DNA from: Streptomyces sp. NBC_00457
Lineage (GTDB): Bacteria > Actinomycetota > Actinomycetes > Streptomycetales > Streptomycetaceae
Direction of reading: 5' to 3'
Assembly: GCF_036014015.1 (NCBI RefSeq)
Contig: NZ_CP107905.1
Span: forward strand, 3,348,001-3,412,000
Length of the DNA stretch: 64,000 nucleotides
Shown: piece after piece, positions 8,702-17,346 of the stretch
Layout: every line of letters starts with the position of its first letter
Position numbering within the stretch: position 1 is the first letter of the stretch
Program-made: the position numbers and the translations under genes
Notes under the pieces: generated by a model
What the model saw: the letters and a program-made list of their open reading frames with translations, nothing else
What the model was told of the DNA's origin: nothing
Database searches by the model: none

Positions 8702-10129
8702 TCAGCTGTCGAAGCCGAGCCCCAGCCGGTCCATCGTCCTCAGCCACAGATTGCGCCGCCCACCGTGCGCGTCCGCGCGGGCCAGCGACCACTTCGTCAG
8801 CGCGATCCCGGTCCAGGCGAAGGGCTCCGGCGGAAACGGCAGCGGTTTCTTGCGCACCATCTCGAGCTCCGTACGTTCCGTGCGCTCCCCCGCGAGCAGG
8901 TCCAGCATCACGTCGGCGCCGAAGCGGGTGGCGCCGACGCCCAGGCCCGTGAACCCGGCCGCGTACGCCACCTTGCCCTGGTGCGCGGTGCCGAAGAACG
9001 CCGAGAAGCGCGAGCAGGTGTCGATCGCGCCGCCCCACGCGTGCGTGAAGCGCACGCCCTCCAGCTGCGGGAAGCAGGTGAAGAAGTGCCCGGCGAGCTT
9101 GGCGTACGTCTCCGGCCGGTCGTCGTACTCGGCGCGCACCCGGCCGCCGTACGGGTAGACCGCGTCGTAACCGCCCCACAGGACGCGGTTGTCGGCGGAC
9201 AGCCGGAAGTAGTGGAACTGGTTCGCCGAGTCCCCGAGGCCCTGGCGGTTCTTCCAGCCGATGGAGGCGAGTTGATCGGCCGTCAGCGGCTCGGTCATCA
9301 GCGCGTAGTCGTAGACCGGGACGGTGTACGCCCGGACCCGCTTGACCAGGCTCGGGAAGATGTTGGTGCCGAGCGCGACGTGGCGGGCGCGGAGGGAGCC
9401 GTAGGGGGTGCGTACGGCCATACCGGCGCCGTACGGCTTCAAGGTGAGCGCGGGGGTGTGCTCGTAGACGCGGACACCGAGTTCGAGGCACGCGCGCTTG
9501 AGGCCCCAGGCGAGCTTGGCGGGGTGGAGCATGGCGACGCCCCGGCGGTCGAAGAGGCCCGCCTGGAAAGTCGGTGAGTCGACTTGTTCCCGTACTGATT
9601 CGGCGTCCAGGAACTCGACGCCGTCGGCCAGCCCCCGCTGCTCCATCTCCTCGTACCAGTCGCGCAGTTCCCACGCCTGGTACGTCTCGGTGGCGACGTC
9701 GATCTCGCCGGTCCGCTCGAAGTCGCAGTCGATGGAGTAGCGGGCGACCGCCGCCTCGATCGCGTCGAGGTTGCGGGCGCCCAGCCGCTCCAGCTTGTGG
9801 ATCTCGTCCGGCCAGCGGGCGAGCCCGTTGGCCAGGCCGTGCGTGATCGAGGCGGCGCAGAAGCCGCCGTTGCGGCCCGAGGCGGCCCAGCCCACCTCGC
9901 GGCCCTCCACCAGCACCACGTCCCGCCCCGGGTCGCGCTCCTTGGCGATCAGTGCGGTCCACAGTCCGCTGTAGCCACCGCCGACGACCAGCAGATCGCA
10001 GGTCTCGGCGCCGGTGAGGGCGGGCTCGGGGTGGGGCTTTCCGGGGTCGTCCAGCCAGTACGAGACCGGCTGGGCTTCAGAGAGTGCCTTTGTCCAGTCA
10101 CTGCCACGGCTCATGGCGCTCGGGGCCAT
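8702..10129 (-). CDS. DAO-type FAD oxidoreductase, gamma-glutamylputrescine oxidase-like
   Basis: 475 residues. The N-terminal dinucleotide fold has CDLLVVGGGYSGLWTAL at about 43-60 and the FAD ribityl motif VGWAASGRNGGF, as in PuuB/DadA-like enzymes. The C-terminal part has GFTGLGVGATRFGADV, the closing FAD-binding loop. It probably oxidises putrescine, gamma-glutamylputrescine or a related amine to an aminoaldehyde, passed to the aldehyde dehydrogenase at the head of the operon. It is the last gene of the pot operon, 32 bp after potC. The ATG at 10129 has GGGAG 8 bases upstream; a second ATG at 10114 is weaker. The amine substrate is inferred from the neighbours. Confidence 0.85.
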   Translation of the reverse strand: MAPSAMSRGSDWTKALSEAQPVSYWLDDPGKPHPEPALTGAETCDLLVVGGGYSGLWTALIAKERDPGRDVVLVEGREVGWAASGRNGGFCAASITHGLANGLARWPDEIHKLERLGARNLDAIEAAVARYSIDCDFERTGEIDVATETYQAWELRDWYEEMEQRGLADGVEFLDAESVREQVDSPTFQAGLFDRRGVAMLHPAKLAWGLKRACLELGVRVYEHTPALTLKPYGAGMAVRTPYGSLRARHVALGTNIFPSLVKRVRAYTVPVYDYALMTEPLTADQLASIGWKNRQGLGDSANQFHYFRLSADNRVLWGGYDAVYPYGGRVRAEYDDRPETYAKLAGHFFTCFPQLEGVRFTHAWGGAIDTCSRFSAFFGTAHQGKVAYAAGFTGLGVGATRFGADVMLDLLAGERTERTELEMVRKKPLPFPPEPFAWTGIALTKWSLARADAHGGRRNLWLRTMDRLGLGFDS

Positions 10130-10161
10130 GATGTCAACTCCCTACAGGGGATTACGAAGGC

Positions 10162-10962
10162 TTATGCCTTTTGCTTGTTACGGCGATTACTGATGACCAT
10201 AGAAGCCAGGACGAGCAGTACGGCGACCAGGAACATGGCCGTACCGATGACATTGATCTGAACGGGTGTGCCGCGCTGCGCCGAGCCCCAGACGAACATG
10301 GGGAAGGTGACGGTCGAGCCCGCGTTGAAATTGGTGATGATGAAATCGTCGAAGGAGAGCGCGAAGGCGAGCAGCGCGCCCGCGGCGATTCCCGGGGCCG
10401 CGATCGGCAGGGTGACCCGGACGAAGGTCTGGAACGGGCCGGCGTACAGATCCTGCGCCGCCTGCTCCAGCTTCGGGTCCATCGACATCACGCGCGCCTT
10501 GACGGCCGTCACGACGAAGCTGAGGCAGAACATGATGTGGGCGATCAGGATCGTCCAGAATCCCAACTGTGCACCCATGTTGAGGAACAGGGTGAGCAGC
10601 GAGGCCGCCATGACGACCTCGGGCATCGCCATCGGCAGGAAGATCAGGGAGTTGACGGCACCCCGCGCGCGGAACCGGTAGCGGACCAGCGCGAAGGCGA
10701 TCATCGTGCCGAGGAGCGTGGCGCCGAGCGTCGCCCAGAACGCGATCTGGAGGCTGAGCGACAGCGAGCCGCACATGTCGGCGACACCGCACGGGTCCTT
10801 CCAGGCGTCCGTGGAGAACTCCTGCCATTCGTAATTGAAGCGCCCCTTCGGGTTGTTGAAGGAGAACACCGTGACGACGACGTTCGGCAGCAGGAGATAG
10901 CCGAGGGTCAGCAGTCCCGCGATGACGACGAAATGGCGCTTGAGCCAGTTGACGAAGGCCAT
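10162..10962 (-). CDS. potC: Polyamine ABC transporter permease
   Basis: 266 residues with about six transmembrane helices, from LKRHFVVIAGLLTLGYLLLP at the start to MFLVAVLLVLASMVIS near the end. The conserved EAA loop of binding-protein-dependent permeases is readable as EQAAQDLYAGPFQTFVRVTLP at about 170-190. It forms the membrane channel with PotB. It follows potB with no spacer: the potB stop is directly adjacent to this ATG. Confidence 0.88.
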   Translation of the reverse strand: MAFVNWLKRHFVVIAGLLTLGYLLLPNVVVTVFSFNNPKGRFNYEWQEFSTDAWKDPCGVADMCGSLSLSLQIAFWATLGATLLGTMIAFALVRYRFRARGAVNSLIFLPMAMPEVVMAASLLTLFLNMGAQLGFWTILIAHIMFCLSFVVTAVKARVMSMDPKLEQAAQDLYAGPFQTFVRVTLPIAAPGIAAGALLAFALSFDDFIITNFNAGSTVTFPMFVWGSAQRGTPVQINVIGTAMFLVAVLLVLASMVISNRRNKQKA

Positions 10963-11892
10963 TTAAACCAGATCCTCCGTTCCGGACCTGCGAATGTAGA
11001 GGGTGACCATGATGAGGATCGCGGCCATCAGGATGAAGGAGAGGGCCGCGGCCGTCGGATAGTCGAGAATCCGCAGGAACTGGGTCTGGATGACATTGCC
11101 GACCATGCGGGTGTCGGTCGAGCCGAGCAGATCGGCGTTGACATAGTCACCGGCCGCCGGGATGAACGTCAGCAGCGTGCCGGAGACGACACCCGGCATC
11201 GACAGCGGGAAGGTGACCTTCCGGAAGGTCGTGATCGGCTTGGCGTACAGATCCCCCGCCGCCTCGTGCAGCCGTCCGTCGATGCGCTCCAGCGAGGAGT
11301 ACAGCGGCAGGATCATGAACGGCAGGAAGTTGTACGTCAGACCGCACACGACCGCCAGCGGAGTCGCCAGCACGCGGTCGCCGGAGGTCCAGCCGAGCCA
11401 GCTGGTGACGTCCAGGACGTGCAGCGTGTTGAGGGCGCCGACGACCGGGCCGCCGTCCGCGAGGATCGTCTTCCAGGCGAGCGTACGGATCAGGAAGCTG
11501 GTGAAGAACGGCGCGATCACCAGGATCATGATCAGGTTCCGCCAGCGGCCCGCGCGGAACGCGATCAGGTACGCCAGCGGATAGCCGAGGACCAGACACA
11601 GGATCGTCGCCGCACCGGCGTACAGCACCGAGCGCAGGAACTGCGGCCAGTACTCGGACAGCGCGTCCCAGTACGTCGCGAAGTGCCAGGTGACCTTGTA
11701 GCCCTCCTCCAGGGAGCCCGTCTGCACGGACGTGGAGGCCTGGTAGATCATCGGCATCGCGAAGAAGACCAGCAGCCAGAGAATGCCGGGCAGCAGCAGC
11801 CAGTACGGCGTCCAGCGGCCCCGCTTGCGCGGCGGCTTCTTCGCCGGCGCGCCCGGCGCGAGAGGCGGTGGCGCCTCAGTGAGGGTCGCCAT
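10963..11892 (-). CDS. potB: Polyamine ABC transporter permease
   Basis: 309 residues. A basic, proline-rich cytoplasmic N-terminus (PGAPAKKPPRKRGRW) precedes six predicted helices. The EAA loop reads LHEAAGDLYAKPITTFRKVTFP. It pairs with PotC in the inner-membrane channel of a spermidine/putrescine importer. The ATG overlaps the potA stop codon in an ATGA arrangement, indicating translational coupling. Confidence 0.88.
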   Translation of the reverse strand: MATLTEAPPPLAPGAPAKKPPRKRGRWTPYWLLLPGILWLLVFFAMPMIYQASTSVQTGSLEEGYKVTWHFATYWDALSEYWPQFLRSVLYAGAATILCLVLGYPLAYLIAFRAGRWRNLIMILVIAPFFTSFLIRTLAWKTILADGGPVVGALNTLHVLDVTSWLGWTSGDRVLATPLAVVCGLTYNFLPFMILPLYSSLERIDGRLHEAAGDLYAKPITTFRKVTFPLSMPGVVSGTLLTFIPAAGDYVNADLLGSTDTRMVGNVIQTQFLRILDYPTAAALSFILMAAILIMVTLYIRRSGTEDLV

Positions 11893-13046
11893 CAGACCGC
11901 CGCCTCTTCTTCGATCCCGGCGTCGATGTCCTGAGCGGCGTCGAGGCCGAAGGTGTGCGCCGGGCTCCAGTGCAGGACGACGTCGGCGCCGGGGACGAGC
12001 CGGGTGTCACGGTCGATGTTCTGGGCGTAGACCTCGAACTCGGGGCAGACCGGGCTGTCGATGACGTACTGCGTGGAGACCCCGATGAACGACGTGGCCG
12101 CGATCTTGCCGGTGATGCGGTTGCGGGCCTCGGGGATCTCGCCCGCGTCGTCCACGTGGGTGAGGGTGATCTTCTCCGGGCGGACGCCGACCAGCACCTT
12201 GCCGCCGGTCGTCGTGGGCGCGGAACAGCGCACCTCGGGCAGGACGAGCTTGCCGCCGCCGGCCCGGACGACGATCTCACCGCCGGTCTTGTTGTCGACC
12301 TCGGCCTCGATCAGGTTGGACGTCCCGAGGAAGTTGGCGACGAACGTGGTCTTGGGGTTCTCGTACAGGTCGGCGGGCGAGCCGAGCTGCTCCACTCGGC
12401 CCGCGTTCATCACGGCGACCCGGTCGGCCATCGTCATGGCCTCCTCCTGGTCGTGCGTGACGTGCACGAAGGTGATGCCGACCTCGGTCTGGATGCGCTT
12501 GAGCTCCAGCTGCATCTGACGGCGCAGCTTGAGGTCGAGGGCGCCGAGGGGCTCGTCGAGGAGGAGCACCTTGGGGGTGTTGATCAGCGCCCGGGCCACG
12601 GCCACACGCTGCTGCTGGCCGCCGGAGAGCTGATGCGGCTTCTTGCGTGCCTGCTCGCCGAGCTGCACCAGGTCGAGCATGTCCCCGACCTGCTTCTTCA
12701 CCGACTTGATGCCGCGCCGGCGCAGGCCGAAGGCGACGTTCTCGAAGATGTCGAGGTGCGGGAAGAGGGCGTACGACTGGAAGACCGTGTTCACCGGCCG
12801 CTTGTACGGCGGCAGGTTGGTGACCTCCTGGTCGCCGAGGTGGACGCTGCCGCTCGTCGGCTCCTCGAGTCCCGCGATCATGCGCAGAGTCGTGGTCTTG
12901 CCGCAGCCGGAGGCGCCGAGCAGGGCGAAGAACGAGCCCTGCGGCACGGTCAGGTCGAGCGGGTGTACGGCGGTGAAGGAGCCGTAGGTCTTGCTGATCC
13001 CGGAGAGGCGGACGTCACCGCTGCTGTCGTTCGTCATCGTCGTCAC
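11892..13046 (-). CDS. potA: Polyamine ABC transporter ATP-binding protein
   Basis: 384 residues. Walker A is [16 protein letters not shown] (about 42-57), the Q-loop lies in [10 protein letters not shown], the ABC signature is [16 protein letters not shown], Walker B is [12 protein letters not shown], and the switch His is in [12 protein letters not shown]-terminal TOBE-like region (about 280-375) is typical of PotA/UgpC-type importers. It powers uptake through PotBC. The GTG start at 13046 overlaps the potD stop (GTGA); an ATG at 13037 is an alternative start three codons in. Confidence 0.9.
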   Translation of the reverse strand: MTTMTNDSSGDVRLSGISKTYGSFTAVHPLDLTVPQGSFFALLGASGCGKTTTLRMIAGLEEPTSGSVHLGDQEVTNLPPYKRPVNTVFQSYALFPHLDIFENVAFGLRRRGIKSVKKQVGDMLDLVQLGEQARKKPHQLSGGQQQRVAVARALINTPKVLLLDEPLGALDLKLRRQMQLELKRIQTEVGITFVHVTHDQEEAMTMADRVAVMNAGRVEQLGSPADLYENPKTTFVANFLGTSNLIEAEVDNKTGGEIVVRAGGGKLVLPEVRCSAPTTTGGKVLVGVRPEKITLTHVDDAGEIPEARNRITGKIAATSFIGVSTQYVIDSPVCPEFEVYAQNIDRDTRLVPGADVVLHWSPAHTFGLDAAQDIDAGIEEEAAV

Positions 13047-14290
13047 GCCCCTGTCAGCTTCGCGAACTTCTCTTCATAGGCCGTCTCTTCCTTCGAGCTC
13101 AGCGAGCGGAAGGCATGGGACTTCGCGGCCATTTCCTTGTCCGGGATGATCAGCGGGTTGTCCGCCGCGTCCTCGTCGATCTCCGCGAGATAGGGCTTCA
13201 CTCCGTCCACGGGACAGACGTAGTTGATGTAGGCGGCCAGTTCGGCGGCCGGCTCCGGCTCGTAGTAGTAGTCCATGAGCCGCTCGGCGTTCGTCTTGTG
13301 GCGTGCCTTGTTGGGGATCAGCATGTTGTCGGTCGACGTCATGTAGCCGCTGTCCGGGATGACGAAGTCGACGTCCGGGCTGTCCGCCTTGAGCTGTACG
13401 ACGTCACCGGCCCACGCGATACAGGCCGCGAAGTCGCCGCTGGTGATGTCGGACGTGTAGTCGTTGCCGGTGAAGCGGCGGATCTGGCCCTTGTCGACGG
13501 CCTTCTGGAGCCGGGCGATCGCCGCGTCGTAGTCGTCGTCCGTGAACTTCGCCGGGTCCTTGCCCATGTCCAGCAGCGTCATGCCGACGCTGTCGCGCAT
13601 CTCGGTGAGGAAGCCGATGCGGCCCTTGAGCTTGGGGTTGTCGAGCAGGTCGGAGACCGACTTCACCTCGATGCCGTCGAGCGCCTTCTTGTTGTACGCG
13701 ATGACGGTCGAGATGCCCTGCCAGGGGTACGAGTAGGCGCGTCCGGGATCCCAGTCCGGGCTGCGGAACTGGCTGGACAGATTGGCGTACGCGTGGGGCA
13801 GGTTGGACGGGTCCAGTTTCTGGACCCACCCCAGGCGGATGAGGCGCCCGGCCAGCCAGTCGGTGAGGACGATGATGTCGCGGCCGGTGTCCTGGCCCGC
13901 GGCGAGCTGCGGCTTGATCTTGGCGAAGAACTCGTTGTTGTCGTTGATGTCCTCGGTGTATTTGACCTTGATGCCGGTCCGCTCGGTGAACGCGTCGAGG
14001 GTGGGGTGGCGCTTCTCGCTCTCGTCGATGTCGATGTACTCGGTCCAGTTGGAGAAGCTGATCTCCTTCTCCTTCGCCGAGTAGTCCTCCGCGGAGGTGC
14101 CGCCCTCCGACTTGCCCGCCGCGGGGATCCCGCAGGCGCTCAGCGCCCCGAGGCCGCCGACCGCGAGCGCGCCGCCCGCGGAGGCGCGCAGCAGCGAACG
14201 ACGGGTGAGGGCGGCCCTGCCGCTCCGGAGGCTGCGCCGCATGGCGGCCAGCTGGACCGGAGTCAGCGGTTCGGGCTCGTACTGCTCCAT
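13043..14290 (-). CDS. potD: Polyamine-binding lipoprotein of ABC transporter, Tat-type export
   Basis: 415 residues. The N-terminus has a basic region with TRRSLLRASAGGALAVGG followed by LSAC, i.e. a twin-arginine motif and a lipobox with Cys at about 52, so it is probably a Tat-exported lipoprotein on the outer face of the membrane. The body is a type-2 periplasmic-binding fold: ISFSNWTEYID, IIVLTDWLAGRLI, AYNKKALDGI, and a C-terminal NADRLMDYYY-like segment close to the PotD/PotF pattern. It captures putrescine or spermidine. It is second in the operon, 54 bp after the aldehyde dehydrogenase. Confidence 0.88.
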   Translation of the reverse strand: MEQYEPEPLTPVQLAAMRRSLRSGRAALTRRSLLRASAGGALAVGGLGALSACGIPAAGKSEGGTSAEDYSAKEKEISFSNWTEYIDIDESEKRHPTLDAFTERTGIKVKYTEDINDNNEFFAKIKPQLAAGQDTGRDIIVLTDWLAGRLIRLGWVQKLDPSNLPHAYANLSSQFRSPDWDPGRAYSYPWQGISTVIAYNKKALDGIEVKSVSDLLDNPKLKGRIGFLTEMRDSVGMTLLDMGKDPAKFTDDDYDAAIARLQKAVDKGQIRRFTGNDYTSDITSGDFAACIAWAGDVVQLKADSPDVDFVIPDSGYMTSTDNMLIPNKARHKTNAERLMDYYYEPEPAAELAAYINYVCPVDGVKPYLAEIDEDAADNPLIIPDKEMAAKSHAFRSLSSKEETAYEEKFAKLTGA

Positions 14291-14343
14291 GCGCTTGGTG
14301 CCCTTTCGGAGGATGGGCGGCCGCGGGTCGGGCGGCCTGTCTG

Positions 14344-15873
14344 CTAGCGGTCCCCGAAGATCGTGCGGTGCCAGTCCTTTCTGGGCACCGCCGTGTTGTC
14401 GAACATGACGTGTTTGATCTGGGTGTACTCCTCGAAGGAGTAGGTTGACATGTCCTTACCGAAGCCGGACGCCTTGTAGCCGCCGTGCGGCATCTCGCTG
14501 ATGATCGGAATGTGGTCGTTGACCCACACGCACCCGGCCTTGATCTCGCGGGTCGCGCGGTTCGCCCGGTAGACGTCCCTGCTCCACGCGGAGGCGGCCA
14601 GGCCGTACGGGGTGTCGTTGGCGAGCCGGATGCCGTCGTCGTCGCTGTCGAAGGGAAGGACGACGAGGACCGGGCCGAAGATCTCGGACTGGACGATCTC
14701 GCTGCCCTGGGACGCGTCGGCGATCAGGGTGGGCCGGTAGAACGCGCCATTCTTCAGGTCGCCCTGTGGTGCCTCACCACCGGTGACCACGCGCGCGTAG
14801 GCACGCGCCCGGTCGACGAAACCGGCGACGCGGTCGCGCTGGACGTGCGAGATGAGAGGGCCGAGATCGGTGGTGCTCTGGAAGGGGTCGCCGAGGCGGA
14901 CGGTGTCCATGAGGGCGGCGGTCCGCTCCACGAATACGTCATAGAGCGGCCGTTGCACGTACGCGCGCGTGGCGGCCGTGCAGTCCTGGCCGGTGTTGAT
15001 GAGGGCGCCCGCGACGGCGCCGTTGACGGCCGCCTCGAGATCGGCGTCGTCGAAGACGACGAAGGGGGCCTTGCCGCCCAGCTCCAGGTGGATGCGCTTG
15101 ACGGTGGCGGTGGCGATCTCGGCGACGCGCTTGCCGACGGCCGTGGAGCCGGTGAAGGAGGTCATGGCGACGTCGGGATGCCCGACGAGATGCTCGCCGG
15201 CTTCCTTGCCCGTCCCGGTCACGATGTTGATGACACCGTCCGGGATACCGGCCTCGGTGGCGGCCTCGGCGAAGAGGAGCGAGGTCAGCGGGGTGAGTTC
15301 GGCGGGCTTCAGGACGATGGTGTTGCCCGCGGCGATCGCCGGGAGGACCTTCCAGGCGGCCATCTGGAGGGGGTAGTTCCAGGGCGCGATGGAGCCGACG
15401 ACGCCGATGGGTTCACGCCGGATGTACGACGTGTGGTCGCCGGAGTACTCCCCCGCCGACTGCCCCTGGAGGTGCCGGGCGGCCCCCGCGAAGAACGCGG
15501 TGTTGTCGATGGTGCCGGGGACGTCGAATTCACGCGTCAGCTTCAGCGGCTTGCCGCACTGCAGGGACTCGGCGCGGGCGAATTCGTCCGCCCGGTCGGC
15601 GAGCACGGCGGCGAAGCGGTGCATCGCGTCCGAACGCTCGCCGGGTGTGGTCGCGGCCCAGCCCAGGAATGCGGCGCGCGCGGCAGCGACAGCCGCGTCG
15701 ACGTCGCCCGTGCCGGCCAGCTCGTACGTGTAGACGTCCTCGCCGGTCGCCGGGTCGACGACCGTGTGCGTACGACCTGAGGTGCCCTTCGTCAGCCGGC
15801 CCGCGATGAACTGCGCACCGGCCGCGAGGCGCTCCTGCGCGGGGAATCGGTCTGAGGTTCCCGGGTAGTGCAT
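14344..15873 (-). CDS. Aldehyde dehydrogenase, gamma-aminobutyraldehyde type
   Basis: 509 residues, normal for the NAD(P) aldehyde dehydrogenase family. The catalytic general base is Glu264 in HLELGGKAP and the nucleophile is Cys298 in NTGQDCTAATR. The nucleotide-binding FTGSTAVGKRV and the substrate-side NVWVNDH-like region (CVWVNDHIPI) are also present. First gene of the polyamine operon, it probably oxidises 4-aminobutanal or its gamma-glutamyl derivative to GABA, which gabT then transaminates. The substrate is inferred from operon context. The 210 bp upstream to the NADAR gene would hold the operon promoter. Confidence 0.87.
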   Translation of the reverse strand: MHYPGTSDRFPAQERLAAGAQFIAGRLTKGTSGRTHTVVDPATGEDVYTYELAGTGDVDAAVAAARAAFLGWAATTPGERSDAMHRFAAVLADRADEFARAESLQCGKPLKLTREFDVPGTIDNTAFFAGAARHLQGQSAGEYSGDHTSYIRREPIGVVGSIAPWNYPLQMAAWKVLPAIAAGNTIVLKPAELTPLTSLLFAEAATEAGIPDGVINIVTGTGKEAGEHLVGHPDVAMTSFTGSTAVGKRVAEIATATVKRIHLELGGKAPFVVFDDADLEAAVNGAVAGALINTGQDCTAATRAYVQRPLYDVFVERTAALMDTVRLGDPFQSTTDLGPLISHVQRDRVAGFVDRARAYARVVTGGEAPQGDLKNGAFYRPTLIADASQGSEIVQSEIFGPVLVVLPFDSDDDGIRLANDTPYGLAASAWSRDVYRANRATREIKAGCVWVNDHIPIISEMPHGGYKASGFGKDMSTYSFEEYTQIKHVMFDNTAVPRKDWHRTIFGDR

Positions 15874-16085
15874 GTCGTCGCTCTCCTCCGCCGTCGCCCC
15901 TGGTGATCAGGGTGGGTGGCGTAGCTTCAGCTCGATTTGAGTGCCGATCCTGACAGAGCTATAGGCGTCCAACAAGTGATTCCGTTGTTGCCTTTTGGTT
16001 ACGCGACGGAATCTGTCGACCAGGTGTCGAGTCGGCATGAGAAAGGGGGGACGGATTGTCAGTGGTGGCTGCCACACTCGCATGC

Positions 16086-16646
16086 ATGGGGAAGATCGAT
16101 TCTTGGGACGCCCTGGTCAGGGAGGTCCGCGCGGGGGCGAGAGTGAAGTATCTGCACTTCTGGGGGCACCGGGCGCGGGCGGACGGTCGGGTCGGGGCGA
16201 GCTGTCTGAGTCAGTGGTGGCCATCGCCCTTCGAAGTGGACGGCGTGACCTATGAGACCGCCGAGCACTGGATGATGGCCAGCAAGGCACGGCTGTTCGG
16301 GGACGCGGAGGCCGAGCGGCGGGTGCTGGCCGCAGGGCATCCCGCCGAGGCCAAGAAGGCCGGGCGGCTCGTGCGCGGTTTCGACGAGGCGATATGGGAG
16401 CGGGAGCGGTTCGCGATCGTGATCGAGGGCAGCGTCCACAAGTTCACCGCGCACGCCGAGCTCCGGGACTTTCTGCTGGGCACGGGCGATCGGGTGCTGG
16501 TGGAGGCGAGTCCGCTGGATCGGGTGTGGGGGATCGGGCTGACGGCGGACGACGAGGCCGCGATGGATCCGGAGCGGTGGCGGGGGATGAATCTGCTGGG
16601 GTTCGCGTTGATGGGGGCGCGGGAGAGGTTGGTGGCGGGTGGGTAG
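16086..16646 (+). CDS. NADAR (YbiA/DUF1768) family protein
   Basis: 186 residues from ATG 16086; a TTG 30 bases upstream is a weaker alternative. Family hallmarks are KYLHFWGH, LSQWWPSPFEVDGVTYETAEHWMMASKARLF, the basic RGFDEAIWERERF and the C-terminal DRVWGIGLTADD and WRGMNLLGFALM. Members are N-glycosidases acting on riboflavin-pathway intermediates or ADP-ribosyl groups. All the usual conserved Trp/Glu positions look intact. It is divergent from the polyamine operon. The product is probably cytosolic. Confidence 0.88.
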   Translation: MGKIDSWDALVREVRAGARVKYLHFWGHRARADGRVGASCLSQWWPSPFEVDGVTYETAEHWMMASKARLFGDAEAERRVLAAGHPAEAKKAGRLVRGFDEAIWERERFAIVIEGSVHKFTAHAELRDFLLGTGDRVLVEASPLDRVWGIGLTADDEAAMDPERWRGMNLLGFALMGARERLVAGG

Positions 16647-16799
16647 TGAGGCGGGAGTGGCGGGTGGGTGGTGACGCGAGGGTTCCGGCTGGGTGGGGAG
16701 GCCCGCCGGGGGGCGGGTCGGCGATGAGACACCGAGGGCGGCTGGGTCAGGGCGCGGGGTGACGGCTGAGCGGAGGGGGCACGGGTCGCGGCTCGGACG

Positions 16800-17300
16800 T
16801 TGCGCCCCGGGAGGGCTCGGCGGTGACACCGAGGTGGCGGCTGAGCTGTGAAGCTGGGGGTGGCTGCGCGGGATCGCGGCTCGCGCGTTGCGGCGCCCCG
16901 AGGGCGGCTCGACGGTGACACCGAGGCGGGCGGCTGAGCTGTGAAGCCGGGGCTAGCTGCGCGGGATCGCGGCTCGCGCGTTGCGGCGCCCCGAGGGCGG
17001 CTCGACGGTGACACCGAGGCGGGCGGCTGAGCTGTGAAGCCGGGGCTAGCTGCGCGGGATCGCGGCTCAGACGTTGCGGCGCCCCGAGGGCGGCTCGACG
17101 GTGACACCGAGGCGGGCGGCTGAGCTGTGAAGCCGGGGCTAGCTGCGCGGGATCGCGGCTCGCGCGTTGCGGCGCCCCGAGGGCGGCTCGACGGTGACAC
17201 CGAGGCGGGCGGCTGAGCTGTGAAGCTGGGGGTGGCTGCGCGGGATCGCGGCTCGGACGTTGCGGCGCCCCGAGGGCGGCTCGACGGTGACACCGAGGGT
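16800..17300. repeat. Tandem repeat array, 93-bp period, about five and a half units
   Basis: The word GCGCCCCGAGGGCGGCTCG recurs at about 16893, 16986, 17079, 17172 and 17265, exactly 93 bp apart, with a diverged copy at 16802. Each unit also contains GGTGACACCGAGGCGGGCGG, GAGCTGTGAAGC and GCGCGGGATCGCGGCTC. Units differ by a few bases. The array fills the gap between the NADAR gene and the convergent DUF4190 gene. The period is a multiple of three and one minus-strand frame stays open across it as a Pro/Ser/Arg-rich 31-residue repeat, but I see no start or domain supporting translation. The 16647-16800 flank is a low-complexity G-rich prelude. Confidence 0.8.
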
Positions 17301-17346
17301 GGATGAGCGGGGGCGTCCAAGGGCCGGTCGGCTGATCGAGTTGCCG

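Noticed and set aside
16800..17300. 93-bp repeats considered as a CRISPR array
   Set aside because: Units are contiguous with no unique spacers and no cas genes nearby.
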